Both the position numbers and the translations under genes were made by a program. This document shows positions 52,633 through 62,175 of a DNA stretch of 64,000 nt, in pieces (position 1 is the stretch's first letter; the number at the start of each line of letters is the position of its first letter). The stretch comes from Paenibacillus sp. G2S3 (GTDB taxonomy: Bacteria; Bacillota; Bacilli; Paenibacillales; Paenibacillaceae). The notes beneath the pieces were generated by a model that saw only the letters and a program-made list of their open reading frames with translations, had not been told where the DNA came from and made no database searches. The stretch covers positions 1,798,001-1,862,000 of the forward strand of contig NZ_CP126095.1 in the NCBI RefSeq assembly GCF_030123105.1, given 5' to 3'.

Positions 52633-54105
52633 TTGCTGACACGTGCGAAAATTAGCGATATGCAGCAAAAGGTACTACATCAGGTAGGGCCGAAGGAGAA
52701 CATGGAGGATCTGGCTAGTAAATATACGACCATAAGCTTTGATGAGGCTTTGGAGCTATGCCAAAAATATATTACGAAAATAACGACACATGCGTATAGG
52801 CGAGAAAACGACCCTGTTCGAAAACGTGAAATGACGAAGGCATACATAAATGAATTTGTAGACGCGCAGAAACCTTCTGTCGAGGGGTTTTATGACCTAG
52901 CAGAGTTGAAGAACGCACTTACCAATGAAATCACTCACTATGGTCCCATTACCAAGGCTATGGAGGACCCGAGTATAGATGAAATTAGAGCCAACGGCCC
53001 TGATCAAATCTTTGTGGAAAGTGGCGGAAGAAGCCTGCAATGGGATCAACATTTTACAGATCGTGATCATATGGAACGGATTATCGCCAAGCTTATAGGT
53101 ATCTCCAAGGTTCGGCTGATTCCAAAGATACCAATGGTAAATGCCAGAACAATTGAGGGGTATCGTGTGAATGCTACTCATGCTGAAATCTCCCCTTATG
53201 ATCAACCCGCGTTTGTGATCCGAAAGTTTAGCAAGAAGAGTATTGTTCCGAAAATGCTCATTAAGAATAAATCCTTCTCCTCCAACATGTATAAATTGTT
53301 GTCCTTGATCCCAAAATCGGACTTATCTTGGATTACGGTTGGTCCGACAGGAAGTGGAAAGACAACGCTAAATGAGATTCTTGTGAAGGAGATCAATCCT
53401 CTATCTAGGATTATTACTATTGAGAATCCTTCGGAGATGAGATTGATTCAAAGAGAAGATAACAGCGAACACGGTAGAGTGCTGAATGATGTGTTGCAAT
53501 ACGAGTCGGTCCCTGATGATGATGACTCAAGCCCAGCAACTATGGAAAATTTGCTTATTAATGCGATGAGACAGTCACCTCACTGGATCGGTCCAGGGGA
53601 GCTTCGGACACCCGGTGAATTCGCCACAGCGCTCCGAGCAGCACAGACGGGACACTATTTCTTTTCCACACTTCATGCGGAGGGAGATAAGGAAGCGATC
53701 TTCAGATTTCTAACGGCTTATCTAATGGCTTCTAATGAGCCAGCAGAACTTGCTCTACGAAATATTTGCAGTGCTGTGAAATTTGTAATCTTTCAAGAGA
53801 AACTGGCAGATGGAACTCGTAAAGTGACTTCAATTTCAGAAATTTTGGGCTCAGATGGCTTGAATCCGCTGATTAATCAAATCTATAGATTTGATTGTGA
53901 TGACGTTATTGAAGAGATGATAGAGGGCAAGAAGACGCTCAAAATTGTCGGTAGACATTTACGTGTGGGAAAAATCTCGGAGAATGTACAGCAGTTAATG
54001 CTCAAGGCTGGAATTAAGAGAAGCAGGTTTGAGTTCTTTACCAAGGATCCGTTGGAGGGCGAAACAGAGGTGTACGAATTCGATGAATACAACTTTAATC
54101 ATTAG
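52633..54105 (+). CDS. cpaF: CpaF/TadA-type secretion ATPase
   Basis: 490 residues. Powers pilus assembly from the cytoplasmic face. Walker A GPTGSGKTT (237-245), the Asp box TIENPSEMRL, and the His box HYFFSTLHAEG are present. The Walker B region reads MRQSPHWIGPGELRTPGEF rather than the usual MRMRPDRIIVGEVRGGEA; the key GE is retained. The start is TTG at 52633 after GGGGAGAG. It overlaps tadB by 23 bases. Confidence 0.92.
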   Translation: MLTRAKISDMQQKVLHQVGPKENMEDLASKYTTISFDEALELCQKYITKITTHAYRRENDPVRKREMTKAYINEFVDAQKPSVEGFYDLAELKNALTNEITHYGPITKAMEDPSIDEIRANGPDQIFVESGGRSLQWDQHFTDRDHMERIIAKLIGISKVRLIPKIPMVNARTIEGYRVNATHAEISPYDQPAFVIRKFSKKSIVPKMLIKNKSFSSNMYKLLSLIPKSDLSWITVGPTGSGKTTLNEILVKEINPLSRIITIENPSEMRLIQREDNSEHGRVLNDVLQYESVPDDDDSSPATMENLLINAMRQSPHWIGPGELRTPGEFATALRAAQTGHYFFSTLHAEGDKEAIFRFLTAYLMASNEPAELALRNICSAVKFVIFQEKLADGTRKVTSISEILGSDGLNPLINQIYRFDCDDVIEEMIEGKKTLKIVGRHLRVGKISENVQQLMLKAGIKRSRFEFFTKDPLEGETEVYEFDEYNFNH

Positions 54106-55066
54106 TTTACTTCTAGGTATGGCTGCATTTGTACTCTTTAACGCTATCTTTGAGGTCAAGTTTTTTCAGGGGTCTGTAAGATATGTTCTCGACATTATGG
54201 ATACCCTCGCAGAGTACCTTGGCAAGTATAACACGAAGCGTTATGTCGACCGGATCAAGAAGGAACGAATTGTCAGGCAGAAGGAAAATATTTATGCGAA
54301 ATACAATCGAATGGTAGAGGGTCTAATTTTAGATTTTAATATGCCATTTACACTGGAGAGCTTTACCTCAATGCTTTGCATTTGTTTCGCGATTATAGCT
54401 CTGTTAGTGGTTCTGCTTATGAATAGCATTACGCTTTCGCTTGTGATCACGATTTCAATCTTTGTAGGCTTGTTTACTTTTTTCGTGATGCAGTCTAGAG
54501 CCATCCAAGCAGAACGGCTGGAAAATATAATGGATGCCGAGGATGTAATTTGTCCGTTAGCCCGCGAAGGTGTACTAGTAGCCATTAAGAAGGTGATGGA
54601 GAGCGATGAATATATCAGTCCTAACCTTAGGCCCTATTTCCAGCAGTTTATAGATAATTGTGATAACAACGGCTATTCCTTTAAGCAAGCTATTACGCTG
54701 TTAAATAGACAGCTTGGTCCTAAATTTGATAATTTCACGAAAAAAGCAGTGGTCTTCGAATATAACGAAAGAAAAGGAATGGCAGACATTTTTCTCGATA
54801 TTGTAGATGAAAATGCTGTGCTGCGCGAGATTAACTCTAAAAAGGAACGGATTTTCCGAAAGATGAATCGTGACTTTATGTTTAAAACCGGAATCATCGT
54901 GCTCTTTTTCTTATATGCATTGACGGTAAAGGATTTTAGGGAATTTATGCTTGTAAGCAATGTCGGGAAATTGATCAACACGATACTGATTAGTGTCATT
55001 TGCTTGAGCTTTGCACGGAGTCAGGTGCTCCAAGGGAACGTCGGCATGGGTGGTGAGCGCAAATGA
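54083..55066 (+). CDS. tadB: TadB-like inner-membrane platform protein (T2SSF domain)
   Basis: 327 residues. ATG 54083 lies within the end of cpaF (a longer frame from 54029 gives an improbable Arg/Cys-rich start). Membrane segments near 3-20, 95-135 (pair) and 265-320 (pair) surround a cytoplasmic GspF-like helical domain (about 155-265). In Tad systems TadB and TadC form the platform turned by CpaF. It overlaps the next gene by 4 bases. Confidence 0.85.
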   Translation: MNTTLIISLLLGMAAFVLFNAIFEVKFFQGSVRYVLDIMDTLAEYLGKYNTKRYVDRIKKERIVRQKENIYAKYNRMVEGLILDFNMPFTLESFTSMLCICFAIIALLVVLLMNSITLSLVITISIFVGLFTFFVMQSRAIQAERLENIMDAEDVICPLAREGVLVAIKKVMESDEYISPNLRPYFQQFIDNCDNNGYSFKQAITLLNRQLGPKFDNFTKKAVVFEYNERKGMADIFLDIVDENAVLREINSKKERIFRKMNRDFMFKTGIIVLFFLYALTVKDFREFMLVSNVGKLINTILISVICLSFARSQVLQGNVGMGGERK

Positions 55067-55944
55067 TATTCCTAGTTAAGCTGATAGCCATGCTCTCCAT
55101 CCTTTATTTGATAAAAATATTGTTATATCCCTTCTTCAAGCCAGTGAGCAGAAAACAAAAAAAACGTGCACGTCAATATATCAAGCAGCGTAAAAATGCG
55201 GCGTTAAAAGAAAAGTTCAACCAATATAAACGAAGAATTGCAATGAAATATGTTAAAGGGTTATTGGGGAGTGCTGAAAGGTTAAGATTCAAGAAAATCA
55301 TCGACCGGCTTGATCTACAGAAGACTCCTGAGGAGATACGTACCGAGCAATTCATGTACACATTAAGTGCCATTGTGATCATGCTTTTGCTATGGAAGGT
55401 CAACATTCTACTCGGCTGTGTCTCTGCCATTTTCATCATGCTGGGCTGGCTCTACCCCGTAGTGGAGCTGGAGAAAATCATCGATAAGAAAAATAAAAAT
55501 ATATCCCTGGATTTCCCAGCCTTCTATAGTATGGTCTATTACCAGTATATAAAATCGGTCAATATTCATTTCTCGGATGTGCTTAAGGATTACATTCCAA
55601 GTGCCAATTCTGATATTGCTGAGGAGCTTGGCGTAATGCTGGACAATATTGAATACGGAGAGGAATTCGCTTTTAAGCAGCTAAAGAAACGGATTCCAAT
55701 GCATTACGTGATCAAGTTTTGCGACATTATGGAGACCAGACTTAAAGGGTACGACAATGTGTCTCAGATGGCTTATCTCAAGAATGAATTAGATGGGTTC
55801 AGAATCAGAGCATTGGAAGAAGAGCTTGAAAGTAAGCAGCGTAGCAGTGCTAGAATCCAATTTCTACTTATTATAGTGTTGGCCATTTATATCGTTATGT
55901 ACTATCTATTTACCATTCTTAGTTCTATGAAGATGTTTCAATAA
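55063..55944 (+). CDS. tadC: TadC-like inner-membrane platform protein (T2SSF domain)
   Basis: 293 residues, with an N-terminal membrane segment (3-23), a very basic cytoplasmic stretch (28-75), a membrane pair near 105-140, a GspF-type helical domain (about 165-255; DFPAFYSMVYYQYI) and a C-terminal membrane segment (265-290). ATGA overlap with tadB supports coupling. The combination CpaF-TadB-TadC is the core of a Tad pilus motor. Confidence 0.85.
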   Translation: MIFLVKLIAMLSILYLIKILLYPFFKPVSRKQKKRARQYIKQRKNAALKEKFNQYKRRIAMKYVKGLLGSAERLRFKKIIDRLDLQKTPEEIRTEQFMYTLSAIVIMLLLWKVNILLGCVSAIFIMLGWLYPVVELEKIIDKKNKNISLDFPAFYSMVYYQYIKSVNIHFSDVLKDYIPSANSDIAEELGVMLDNIEYGEEFAFKQLKKRIPMHYVIKFCDIMETRLKGYDNVSQMAYLKNELDGFRIRALEEELESKQRSSARIQFLLIIVLAIYIVMYYLFTILSSMKMFQ

Positions 55945-55973
55945 GCCAATTTTATTTATAGGGGGATACACGA

Positions 55974-56168
55974 ATGAAAACAGATCTAAAGGAATTGCTA
56001 GTGGAGGAAAAAGGGGAAGTGGGCATTAAGCAAATTGCGATTACGGTCGGCGTTATTATATTAATTGGTGTGGTAGTCACTTATTTAAAGGGCGGAGTAC
56101 TGGCAGGATGGGTTGACGATATCTGGACATTTTTATTCGATGATTTGATCAAAAAGATGGTTAGCTAA
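55974..56168 (+). CDS. Flp-like mini-pilin
   Basis: 64 residues, start after GGGGG. A charged N-terminus ending KGEVG (13-17) is followed by a single hydrophobic helix (about 18-40, IKQIAITVGVIILIGVVVTYL) and a short amphipathic tail. Size and layout match Flp/Tad pilins. However, the +5 glutamate normally needed for pilin assembly is Lys19 if cleavage is after Gly14, and there is no Tyr at +6. No prepilin peptidase gene is in the window. Confidence 0.65.
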   Translation: MKTDLKELLVEEKGEVGIKQIAITVGVIILIGVVVTYLKGGVLAGWVDDIWTFLFDDLIKKMVS

Positions 56169-56185
56169 TTTGGGGTGAAATCATA

Positions 56186-56668
56186 ATGCAAGGGATAGCA
56201 AAGGCAGTCCTACTTACCATCCTGACCTCGGTTACGATTTTGCTGTTTGTGAATTTGGCTTTCTTTTTTCCATGGTATTTAACACTAGTCACGGAGACGT
56301 ATAGTGTCTCGCAGATAGTAGCTGGAGATAACTACTTGAAGGAATCGTATTATGAGGATGCGCTGGAGAGATTACAGGAACGCCCTATTTACCGGGATAA
56401 AGCTGATGATATTGCCATTACGGTCACGAATGCAGATCAAGATAATGCGATTGGAAATGATGATGAAACCTCTTATTACGATGAATGGAATGAATTGAAT
56501 AAACCGTATCGGCAAAGAGGTGAACCGCTTACGGTCGAGATTAAAGCCGTATATCCTTTCTCTATTACTTTATGGGGAAAGAAGCTGGAGCGTGAAATTC
56601 CGGTCCACTTCTCCATGTCAACGACAGGCCTGAAACATTATAAGGATCTGGACTACTATATAGATTGA
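56186..56668 (+). CDS. Membrane-anchored pseudopilin-like protein A
   Basis: 160 residues with a long N-terminal hydrophobic helix (about 5-35) and an extracytoplasmic, acidic beta-rich domain. The layout resembles TadE/TadF-type minor pilins, but no family motif is conclusive. It lies between the mini-pilin and a second protein of the same design, which suggests a minor-pilin tip complex. Product unrecognised otherwise. Confidence 0.6.
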   Translation: MQGIAKAVLLTILTSVTILLFVNLAFFFPWYLTLVTETYSVSQIVAGDNYLKESYYEDALERLQERPIYRDKADDIAITVTNADQDNAIGNDDETSYYDEWNELNKPYRQRGEPLTVEIKAVYPFSITLWGKKLEREIPVHFSMSTTGLKHYKDLDYYID

Positions 56669-56682
56669 TAGGATGACTTTGG

Positions 56683-57180
56683 GTGAAAAATATTGCAATA
56701 GGGATATTGTTGATCATTCTAGTGTCAATTGTTGTGGAGCCCTTGGTGGAGATGGGCATTGTATTTAGAGAGAAGGTAGTGCTGAGCACTGCGATCTCTA
56801 ATGCATGCCGGGCAGCCAAGGATCGAAGCTTGGAATATGAGCTGCTTCGCGGATTAGATGCAAAAATTAACGTGGAGAGGTTCAAGGAATACTTCTCTGA
56901 TGCGTTCGAAAGTGCCATGAATGTATCGGAACAGACCGATGATGGCAATACGCTTACCTTTACATCCAATGATGGTAGATACAATGATTTTACGGTAAGT
57001 TTAGATTTTTCTAACGAGGAGAACAACCAAACCGGTCAATGGGTATCAGAAGTAGATGTGAAAGCACAAGCGACATACAAATTTAAAACCAGATATTTGA
57101 AGCTCGCTGAAGAAGCAGAAAAAGATGTGGATTATCAGTTAATTAGCGAGAGGAAATATATTTTGTCCGTTAAGAATTGA
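56683..57180 (+). CDS. Membrane-anchored pseudopilin-like protein B
   Basis: 165 residues, GTG start at 56683. An N-terminal hydrophobic helix (about 2-25, VKNIAIGILLIILVSIVVE) precedes a segment (REKVVLSTAISNACRAAK) that resembles the TadE pattern in which the pilin helix continues into an amphipathic part, then an acidic beta-rich domain. Its end lies 17 bases before the next start. Function inferred from position. Confidence 0.58.
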   Translation: MKNIAIGILLIILVSIVVEPLVEMGIVFREKVVLSTAISNACRAAKDRSLEYELLRGLDAKINVERFKEYFSDAFESAMNVSEQTDDGNTLTFTSNDGRYNDFTVSLDFSNEENNQTGQWVSEVDVKAQATYKFKTRYLKLAEEAEKDVDYQLISERKYILSVKN

Positions 57181-57197
57181 TGAAAGGAATAATCGGA

Positions 57198-57428
57198 ATG
57201 GACTATATCATGGTTACTTTTCAGACGGATACAGCTCTAAGAATGGACCTAAAAGTTCCAGTGTTTGTGACTATAGAAGAACTGCTAGGCATGCTGATAG
57301 AATCCCTGAACTTAAAGGGGAGACATGAGGCCAAGCTTCAGGCCGAGCCGTTAGGCAGAATATTAAGTAATAGTAAAACCTTGGATCAAGAAGGTGTAGC
57401 CCATGGCGCACTGCTCACACTTATCTGA
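57198..57428 (+). CDS. EsaB/YukD-like ubiquitin-fold T7SS protein
   Basis: 76 residues from ATG 57198, with AAAGGA nine bases ahead (frame open from a TTG at 57177). The beta-grasp pattern fits YukD/EsaB: VTFQTDTALRMDLKVP, a helix with ELLGMLIESLNL, the turn EPLGRILSNSKTL and a final hydrophobic strand ALLTLI. In Bacillota T7SSb, EsaB is a small cytosolic component or regulator. Here it directly follows the Tad-like genes. Confidence 0.75.
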   Translation: MDYIMVTFQTDTALRMDLKVPVFVTIEELLGMLIESLNLKGRHEAKLQAEPLGRILSNSKTLDQEGVAHGALLTLI

Positions 57429-57442
57429 GAAGGGGCAATGAA

Positions 57443-58285
57443 ATGAATGGTAACCTGCAGAATGGCGGATTAATACTGAAAGCTGGAGAATCGCTCTTTA
57501 TTACGGATATTAAGAACTATTCAGGAACCTATTCCTTGGACAGAGCGAATGATCAAGCTGTGCCTATTCATTACGAGGGTTTGTTCTGGTTTATGAACGA
57601 GGCTGGCAATTTCCTTTATTACAGTGATCAGTTAAAGGGGAACGTGCTCTGTAAGCTTGATATTGTGAAGCAATCTTCAGAAGTATTGTTAGATAAACCT
57701 TGTTATCTGCTTCAACGACATGAGGATTGGATCTACTATATCCATGAGGAGGATCATCGATTGTATCGCTGTGCTACCAATAGCAAACGCGATATGCAGC
57801 TGATTGATGAGCATGTGGAAAGCTTTCTTTTGTATGAAGGGCAAATCTACTATGCTACGCCAAGTGGGATTAAGAGAAGTACAGAATCCGGTGAGGATAT
57901 TGAAAGGATTAGTGAATTGGCTACAAGTTCACTGATTCGAATAGGAAGTAAGCTGTGTTTTCCAGATCCTCAGAATAGACATCGCTTGACGTTACTTGAT
58001 GTGGAGAGTCATACGTTAACAATGGTAGATAACATGGATGCCCTTAGTATCAGCACTGATGGCAGATATATTTATTGTGCCAACCGATTAAATGAAGGCA
58101 GTATATATCGAGTGGACCCAGTGCATGGGGGGAGTATTCGGATATGTGGAGAGAATGCTGATTTCTTGCATGTTCTGGACAATGACCTTTATTTTTGCAG
58201 CGGTCGAGAATGGCATCGACTCTCTCTACTTGGGGGAGAAGCCGAGACAATAACCTATACAGGAAGGTATAGCCATGAATTATGA
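57443..58285 (+). CDS. DUF5050-like beta-propeller protein
   Basis: 280 residues without signal peptide or membrane helix. About five repeated short blade motifs (FLYYSDQLKGNVLCKLDI, WIYYIHEEDHRLYRCAT, IYYATPSGIKRS, YIYCANRLNEGSIYRVD, DLYFCSGREWHRLSL) match the 'Y-x-x-D/E...L-x-R' pattern of DUF5050 propellers. It is inserted between esaB and essC and overlaps essC by 11 bases, so it is probably a cytosolic partner of EssC. Exact function unknown. Confidence 0.7.
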   Translation: MNGNLQNGGLILKAGESLFITDIKNYSGTYSLDRANDQAVPIHYEGLFWFMNEAGNFLYYSDQLKGNVLCKLDIVKQSSEVLLDKPCYLLQRHEDWIYYIHEEDHRLYRCATNSKRDMQLIDEHVESFLLYEGQIYYATPSGIKRSTESGEDIERISELATSSLIRIGSKLCFPDPQNRHRLTLLDVESHTLTMVDNMDALSISTDGRYIYCANRLNEGSIYRVDPVHGGSIRICGENADFLHVLDNDLYFCSGREWHRLSLLGGEAETITYTGRYSHEL

Positions 58286-61200
58286 ATTCAGTCGCCAGCC
58301 CCGTTTCCTACCAGACATGCCTCGGGGAGAAATTGATGTTCCTAATCCACCCATGATTAACGAAAAGCCGGAAATCTCTTGGTTCGGAATATTACTCCCG
58401 CCTATCGTGATGTTGATTATTACCGTATTAATTGCAATGACTTCACAGTCCCTCTATTTACTGATCTCGGTTGCGACTACAGTGATGACTCTAATCGGCT
58501 CTCTTACAGGTGCGATAACGCAGATAAGAAAATATAAACGGAAAAAGAAGGAACGAGAAGAGAAATATCTTCAGTTTATTACCGATGTGCGCAGTGAATT
58601 ATCAATAGCCCGCGAACAGCAGGTAAGAGCCATGAATGAAATGAGCCCGGAGCCAGCGGAATGTGTGCAGAGAATTTTGCGGAAAGATAACAAGCTATGG
58701 GAAAAAACGCCTTCCCATAATGATTTCCTGGCTCTGAGGATTGGGGTGGGTAGTGCACCGCTGGCGCTACACATCAAATACACCAAACAGGCGATCATCC
58801 TTGAAACGGACCCGCTCTTGATGGAGCCGCAGAGATTGGCTATGGAATTCGAGAAGGTCTCGAACGTTCCCATAACGGTTAATCTAGTGACTACTGAAAT
58901 ATGTGGGATTGCCGGGGAAAGAGATAAAACAGCCGAGCTTATAAAGCTGATGCTGCTACAGCTTGTGACTCATCATGGGTACGACGATGTCAGGGTCATT
59001 GTTCTTGCCGCAGAGGAAGAGCTAGAGAAATGGGATTGGCTGAAATTTGTACCCCATCTATGGGATGACGGCTTCAATATCAGATTTCTTTTATGTGGTA
59101 AAGCCATTGCCCATCAGACCTTGTCCGAGATTTATGGCGCTTTGAAGGAGAGAGAGATGAGGTCTTTGAGCGGTGGGGGATTGCCACATTATCTCTTTAT
59201 TGTAGAAGATGCTTTCTTGCTAGAAAATGAGCTAATCAGTAAATATTTGTACAACGGCAGTGCACAGCTTGGGGTATCGACCCTTTTTATTGCCAAGAAT
59301 TCCGCATATTTGCCCATGAACTGTAAAACCGTTATTCATTTGAATGGTAAAAGCGGTGAAATGGCCGATCGATTAACCGGAGAGAAGATTGTGTTTACAC
59401 CGGACCAGGCAGATATAAAAGACTTGGATCTGGTGGCGAGAAAGCTTGCGCCGCTGCGTATCAAAAATTCAAGCGCTAACTTCTCGCTCCCGTCCTCCAT
59501 CACGTTAATGGATATGCTGCAGACCGAAAAGGTATCCGAAGTGAATGTAATCCTTAACTGGACTCGTAACAAAACCTATATGGGTATGAGCGTGCCCATT
59601 GGGGTAAGAGCAGGCGGTGAAGCCTTACACCTGGATATGCATGAGACCGGATTTGGTCCCCATGGTCTTGTAGCCGGGACGACCGGTTCTGGAAAAAGTG
59701 AGTTGCTGCAGAGCATTATCGTATCCCAAGCGGCTCATTATCACCCCCATGATATCGCTTTTGTCCTTATCGATTACAAAGGGGGAGGTATGGCAGATGT
59801 ATTCAAGGGAATGCCTCATCTGGTCGGAACCATTACAAATCTAGACGGGAATCAAACGACGAGAGCCCTGCTGTCTATCAAAAGTGAGCTCATGCGGCGG
59901 CAACGTGTTTTCTCAGAATATGGCGTGAACAATATTGATAAATACCAGAAATTATTTTATAGCAAAAATGTAAAAGGCAATATGCCGGCTATTCCCCACT
60001 TGATTATGATTGCGGATGAGTTCGCGGAGCTTAAGCAGGATCAACCGGATTTCATGAAGGAGCTTGTAAGTACGGCCCGGGTAGGTCGAAGCCTTGGCGT
60101 CCATTTGATTCTTGCCACCCAGAAGCCTGCCGGCGTAGTGGATGACCAGATATGGAGTAACTCGAAGTTCAAAATTTGTCTGAAAGTACAGGATGAAGCG
60201 GACAGTAAGGATGTTATTAAGCGTCCTGATGCCGCCATGATTAAGGAACCGGGGCGGGCGTATATACAGGTCGGGAATGATGAGATCTTTGAATTGTTCC
60301 AGTCTGCTTATTCCGGTGCTGATTATGATCCCAAAGGAGAGCTGCAGAAACAGGAGAACAAGCCCAAACGAATCTACAAGGTAGCTCTGAATGGTAGAAG
60401 CGAGCAGATCTTCCCGCTGGAGGAAGAGAAAATCGCCAAAAACGAGTCGGCCTCCCAGCTCCATGCCATGGTTGAATACATTGCGGAGACCGCCAAGCAA
60501 TATGGGATTTCTCCATTGAAAGGACCTTGGCTACCGCCGCTGCCTGAAGTAGTCTACCTTGATTCATTGCTGGCGAATAGCTACGCAGATGGTAGCTGGC
60601 CGCAGCAACAGAGGCTGCTCAGTGTTCCAGTGGGGATCATGGATGATCCAAGAGGACAGAGACAGGAAGCGCTGGAGATTGATTTTGCATCTGAAGGGAA
60701 TCTGTTTGTCTATGGAACGCCGGGTACAGGTAAAACTGTGTTCCTCAAAACGTTATGTATATCGATGGCCCTGATGTATCCGCCAGATGAGGTCAATATC
60801 TATCTTATGGATTTTGGGGGAAGCTCACTCAAAGCTATGGAGAAACTCCCTCATGTCGGCGGGGTAATGACACTGGAGCAAGAAGATAAGATTGACCAAT
60901 TTATGCGTTTTCTGTTCAGGGTTATGGAGGAACGAAGAGCGTTGTTTGAAAATACCGGCAGTGAAGGATTCAGCGATTACCGTAGAAGTGGACGCAAACT
61001 GCCTGCATTTGTAGTCATGGTCGACAATTACTTCGCTTTATCGGAGACCTACGAAGAGTTTGACGCACAAATGGTGCTGCTGGCTAGGGAAGGCTTTAAA
61101 TACGGCATTTATATGGTCGCCACAGCAACCAACAGTGCTTTGGTCAGATATAAATTTTCAGTTAACTTCAAGATGGCGATCAGCTTCCAGATGACGGAGA

Positions 61201-62159
61201 AGAGTGAATATGACAGTATTGTTGGACGAACGGAAGGCTTGGAACCCGCAAAGGTTACGGGCAGAGGATTAGTACGGGGCAAGCCGCCTCTTGAATTTCA
61301 GACATCGCTTCCTGAATATGAACGTACCACTACGGAGCTCATCTTGGAGAGAATGGAGGCTTTGAATCTTAGCGGAGCAATTCCAATTCCGGTGATGCCT
61401 TCTACGATTGACTTGAGGCAGCTCAATCATGATACAGAGCAACTGGCAATAGGCTTAGCCAACCATGATTTACAACCCGTCTTTATAGATCTTCTGGCAA
61501 CACCGGTGCTGATGGTAGCTGGAGAAGCGATGTCAGGAAAAAGTACTTTACTCGTATCGTGGATGAAGCTGCTGAGTGATAAACAGGATCTTGAGGTGTA
61601 TGCGCTGGATTCCTCCGCTATGGGGATTTATGAACTGATGCAGCAGCCATACGTAACGGATCTATCGAAGGTGGATGATCTGGATGACTTCATTGAAGGG
61701 ATTAAGGAGCAATTGGAATCCAGGCGCAGTGAGCTTCTCTCTTGCAGAATGTCCGGTGGAGACGTTGGCGCATTGATGAAAAAGTGGAAGCAGATGATCT
61801 TCGTCATTGACCGCTTGAGTGAATTTACGAGTGGAGATATGTATATGCTGCATGAGCTGATTGAGCGAATTGTGAAGCAAGAAAAAGGCATCAAAGTGGC
61901 TGTCCTTGCGGCAGACAATACGAGTGATCTTACGTCTAATTGGGACTCCCTGGGCAAGACCATAAGGGAAGAACAGACTGGGATCCTGCTGGGCAGAATG
62001 AAAGAACAAAATCTGTACAATGTGACCTTACCTTACGGAACCCAGGAGAAAAATGGGGAACAAGGAGATGGTTATCTCATTGTGAAGAGCAAATACACCG
62101 GGTTAAGATGCGCCGTATGGAGCAAGGAGAATCGAGTTACGACGGGTATGGGAGTTTAG
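58275..62159 (+). CDS. essC: EssC-type FtsK/SpoIIIE secretion ATPase of T7SSb, lacking FHA domains
   Basis: 1294 residues. Two adjacent membrane segments (about 37-57 and 60-80) sit near the N-terminus, followed by a degenerate domain (about 100-440) and three P-loops: GTTGSGKS (468-475), GTPGTGKT (814-821), GEAMSGKS (1083-1090). Walker B is canonical only in domain 1 (LIMIADEFAEL); domains 2 and 3 have VVMVDNY and FVIDRL. Typical EssC/YukBA proteins begin with about 200 residues of two FHA domains, absent here. The likely motor for exporting WXG100 and effector proteins. It overlaps the propeller gene. Confidence 0.92.
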   Translation: MNYEFSRQPRFLPDMPRGEIDVPNPPMINEKPEISWFGILLPPIVMLIITVLIAMTSQSLYLLISVATTVMTLIGSLTGAITQIRKYKRKKKEREEKYLQFITDVRSELSIAREQQVRAMNEMSPEPAECVQRILRKDNKLWEKTPSHNDFLALRIGVGSAPLALHIKYTKQAIILETDPLLMEPQRLAMEFEKVSNVPITVNLVTTEICGIAGERDKTAELIKLMLLQLVTHHGYDDVRVIVLAAEEELEKWDWLKFVPHLWDDGFNIRFLLCGKAIAHQTLSEIYGALKEREMRSLSGGGLPHYLFIVEDAFLLENELISKYLYNGSAQLGVSTLFIAKNSAYLPMNCKTVIHLNGKSGEMADRLTGEKIVFTPDQADIKDLDLVARKLAPLRIKNSSANFSLPSSITLMDMLQTEKVSEVNVILNWTRNKTYMGMSVPIGVRAGGEALHLDMHETGFGPHGLVAGTTGSGKSELLQSIIVSQAAHYHPHDIAFVLIDYKGGGMADVFKGMPHLVGTITNLDGNQTTRALLSIKSELMRRQRVFSEYGVNNIDKYQKLFYSKNVKGNMPAIPHLIMIADEFAELKQDQPDFMKELVSTARVGRSLGVHLILATQKPAGVVDDQIWSNSKFKICLKVQDEADSKDVIKRPDAAMIKEPGRAYIQVGNDEIFELFQSAYSGADYDPKGELQKQENKPKRIYKVALNGRSEQIFPLEEEKIAKNESASQLHAMVEYIAETAKQYGISPLKGPWLPPLPEVVYLDSLLANSYADGSWPQQQRLLSVPVGIMDDPRGQRQEALEIDFASEGNLFVYGTPGTGKTVFLKTLCISMALMYPPDEVNIYLMDFGGSSLKAMEKLPHVGGVMTLEQEDKIDQFMRFLFRVMEERRALFENTGSEGFSDYRRSGRKLPAFVVMVDNYFALSETYEEFDAQMVLLAREGFKYGIYMVATATNSALVRYKFSVNFKMAISFQMTEKSEYDSIVGRTEGLEPAKVTGRGLVRGKPPLEFQTSLPEYERTTTELILERMEALNLSGAIPIPVMPSTIDLRQLNHDTEQLAIGLANHDLQPVFIDLLATPVLMVAGEAMSGKSTLLVSWMKLLSDKQDLEVYALDSSAMGIYELMQQPYVTDLSKVDDLDDFIEGIKEQLESRRSELLSCRMSGGDVGALMKKWKQMIFVIDRLSEFTSGDMYMLHELIERIVKQEKGIKVAVLAADNTSDLTSNWDSLGKTIREEQTGILLGRMKEQNLYNVTLPYGTQEKNGEQGDGYLIVKSKYTGLRCAVWSKENRVTTGMGV

Positions 62160-62175
62160 GGTGGAGGTGCAGCTA

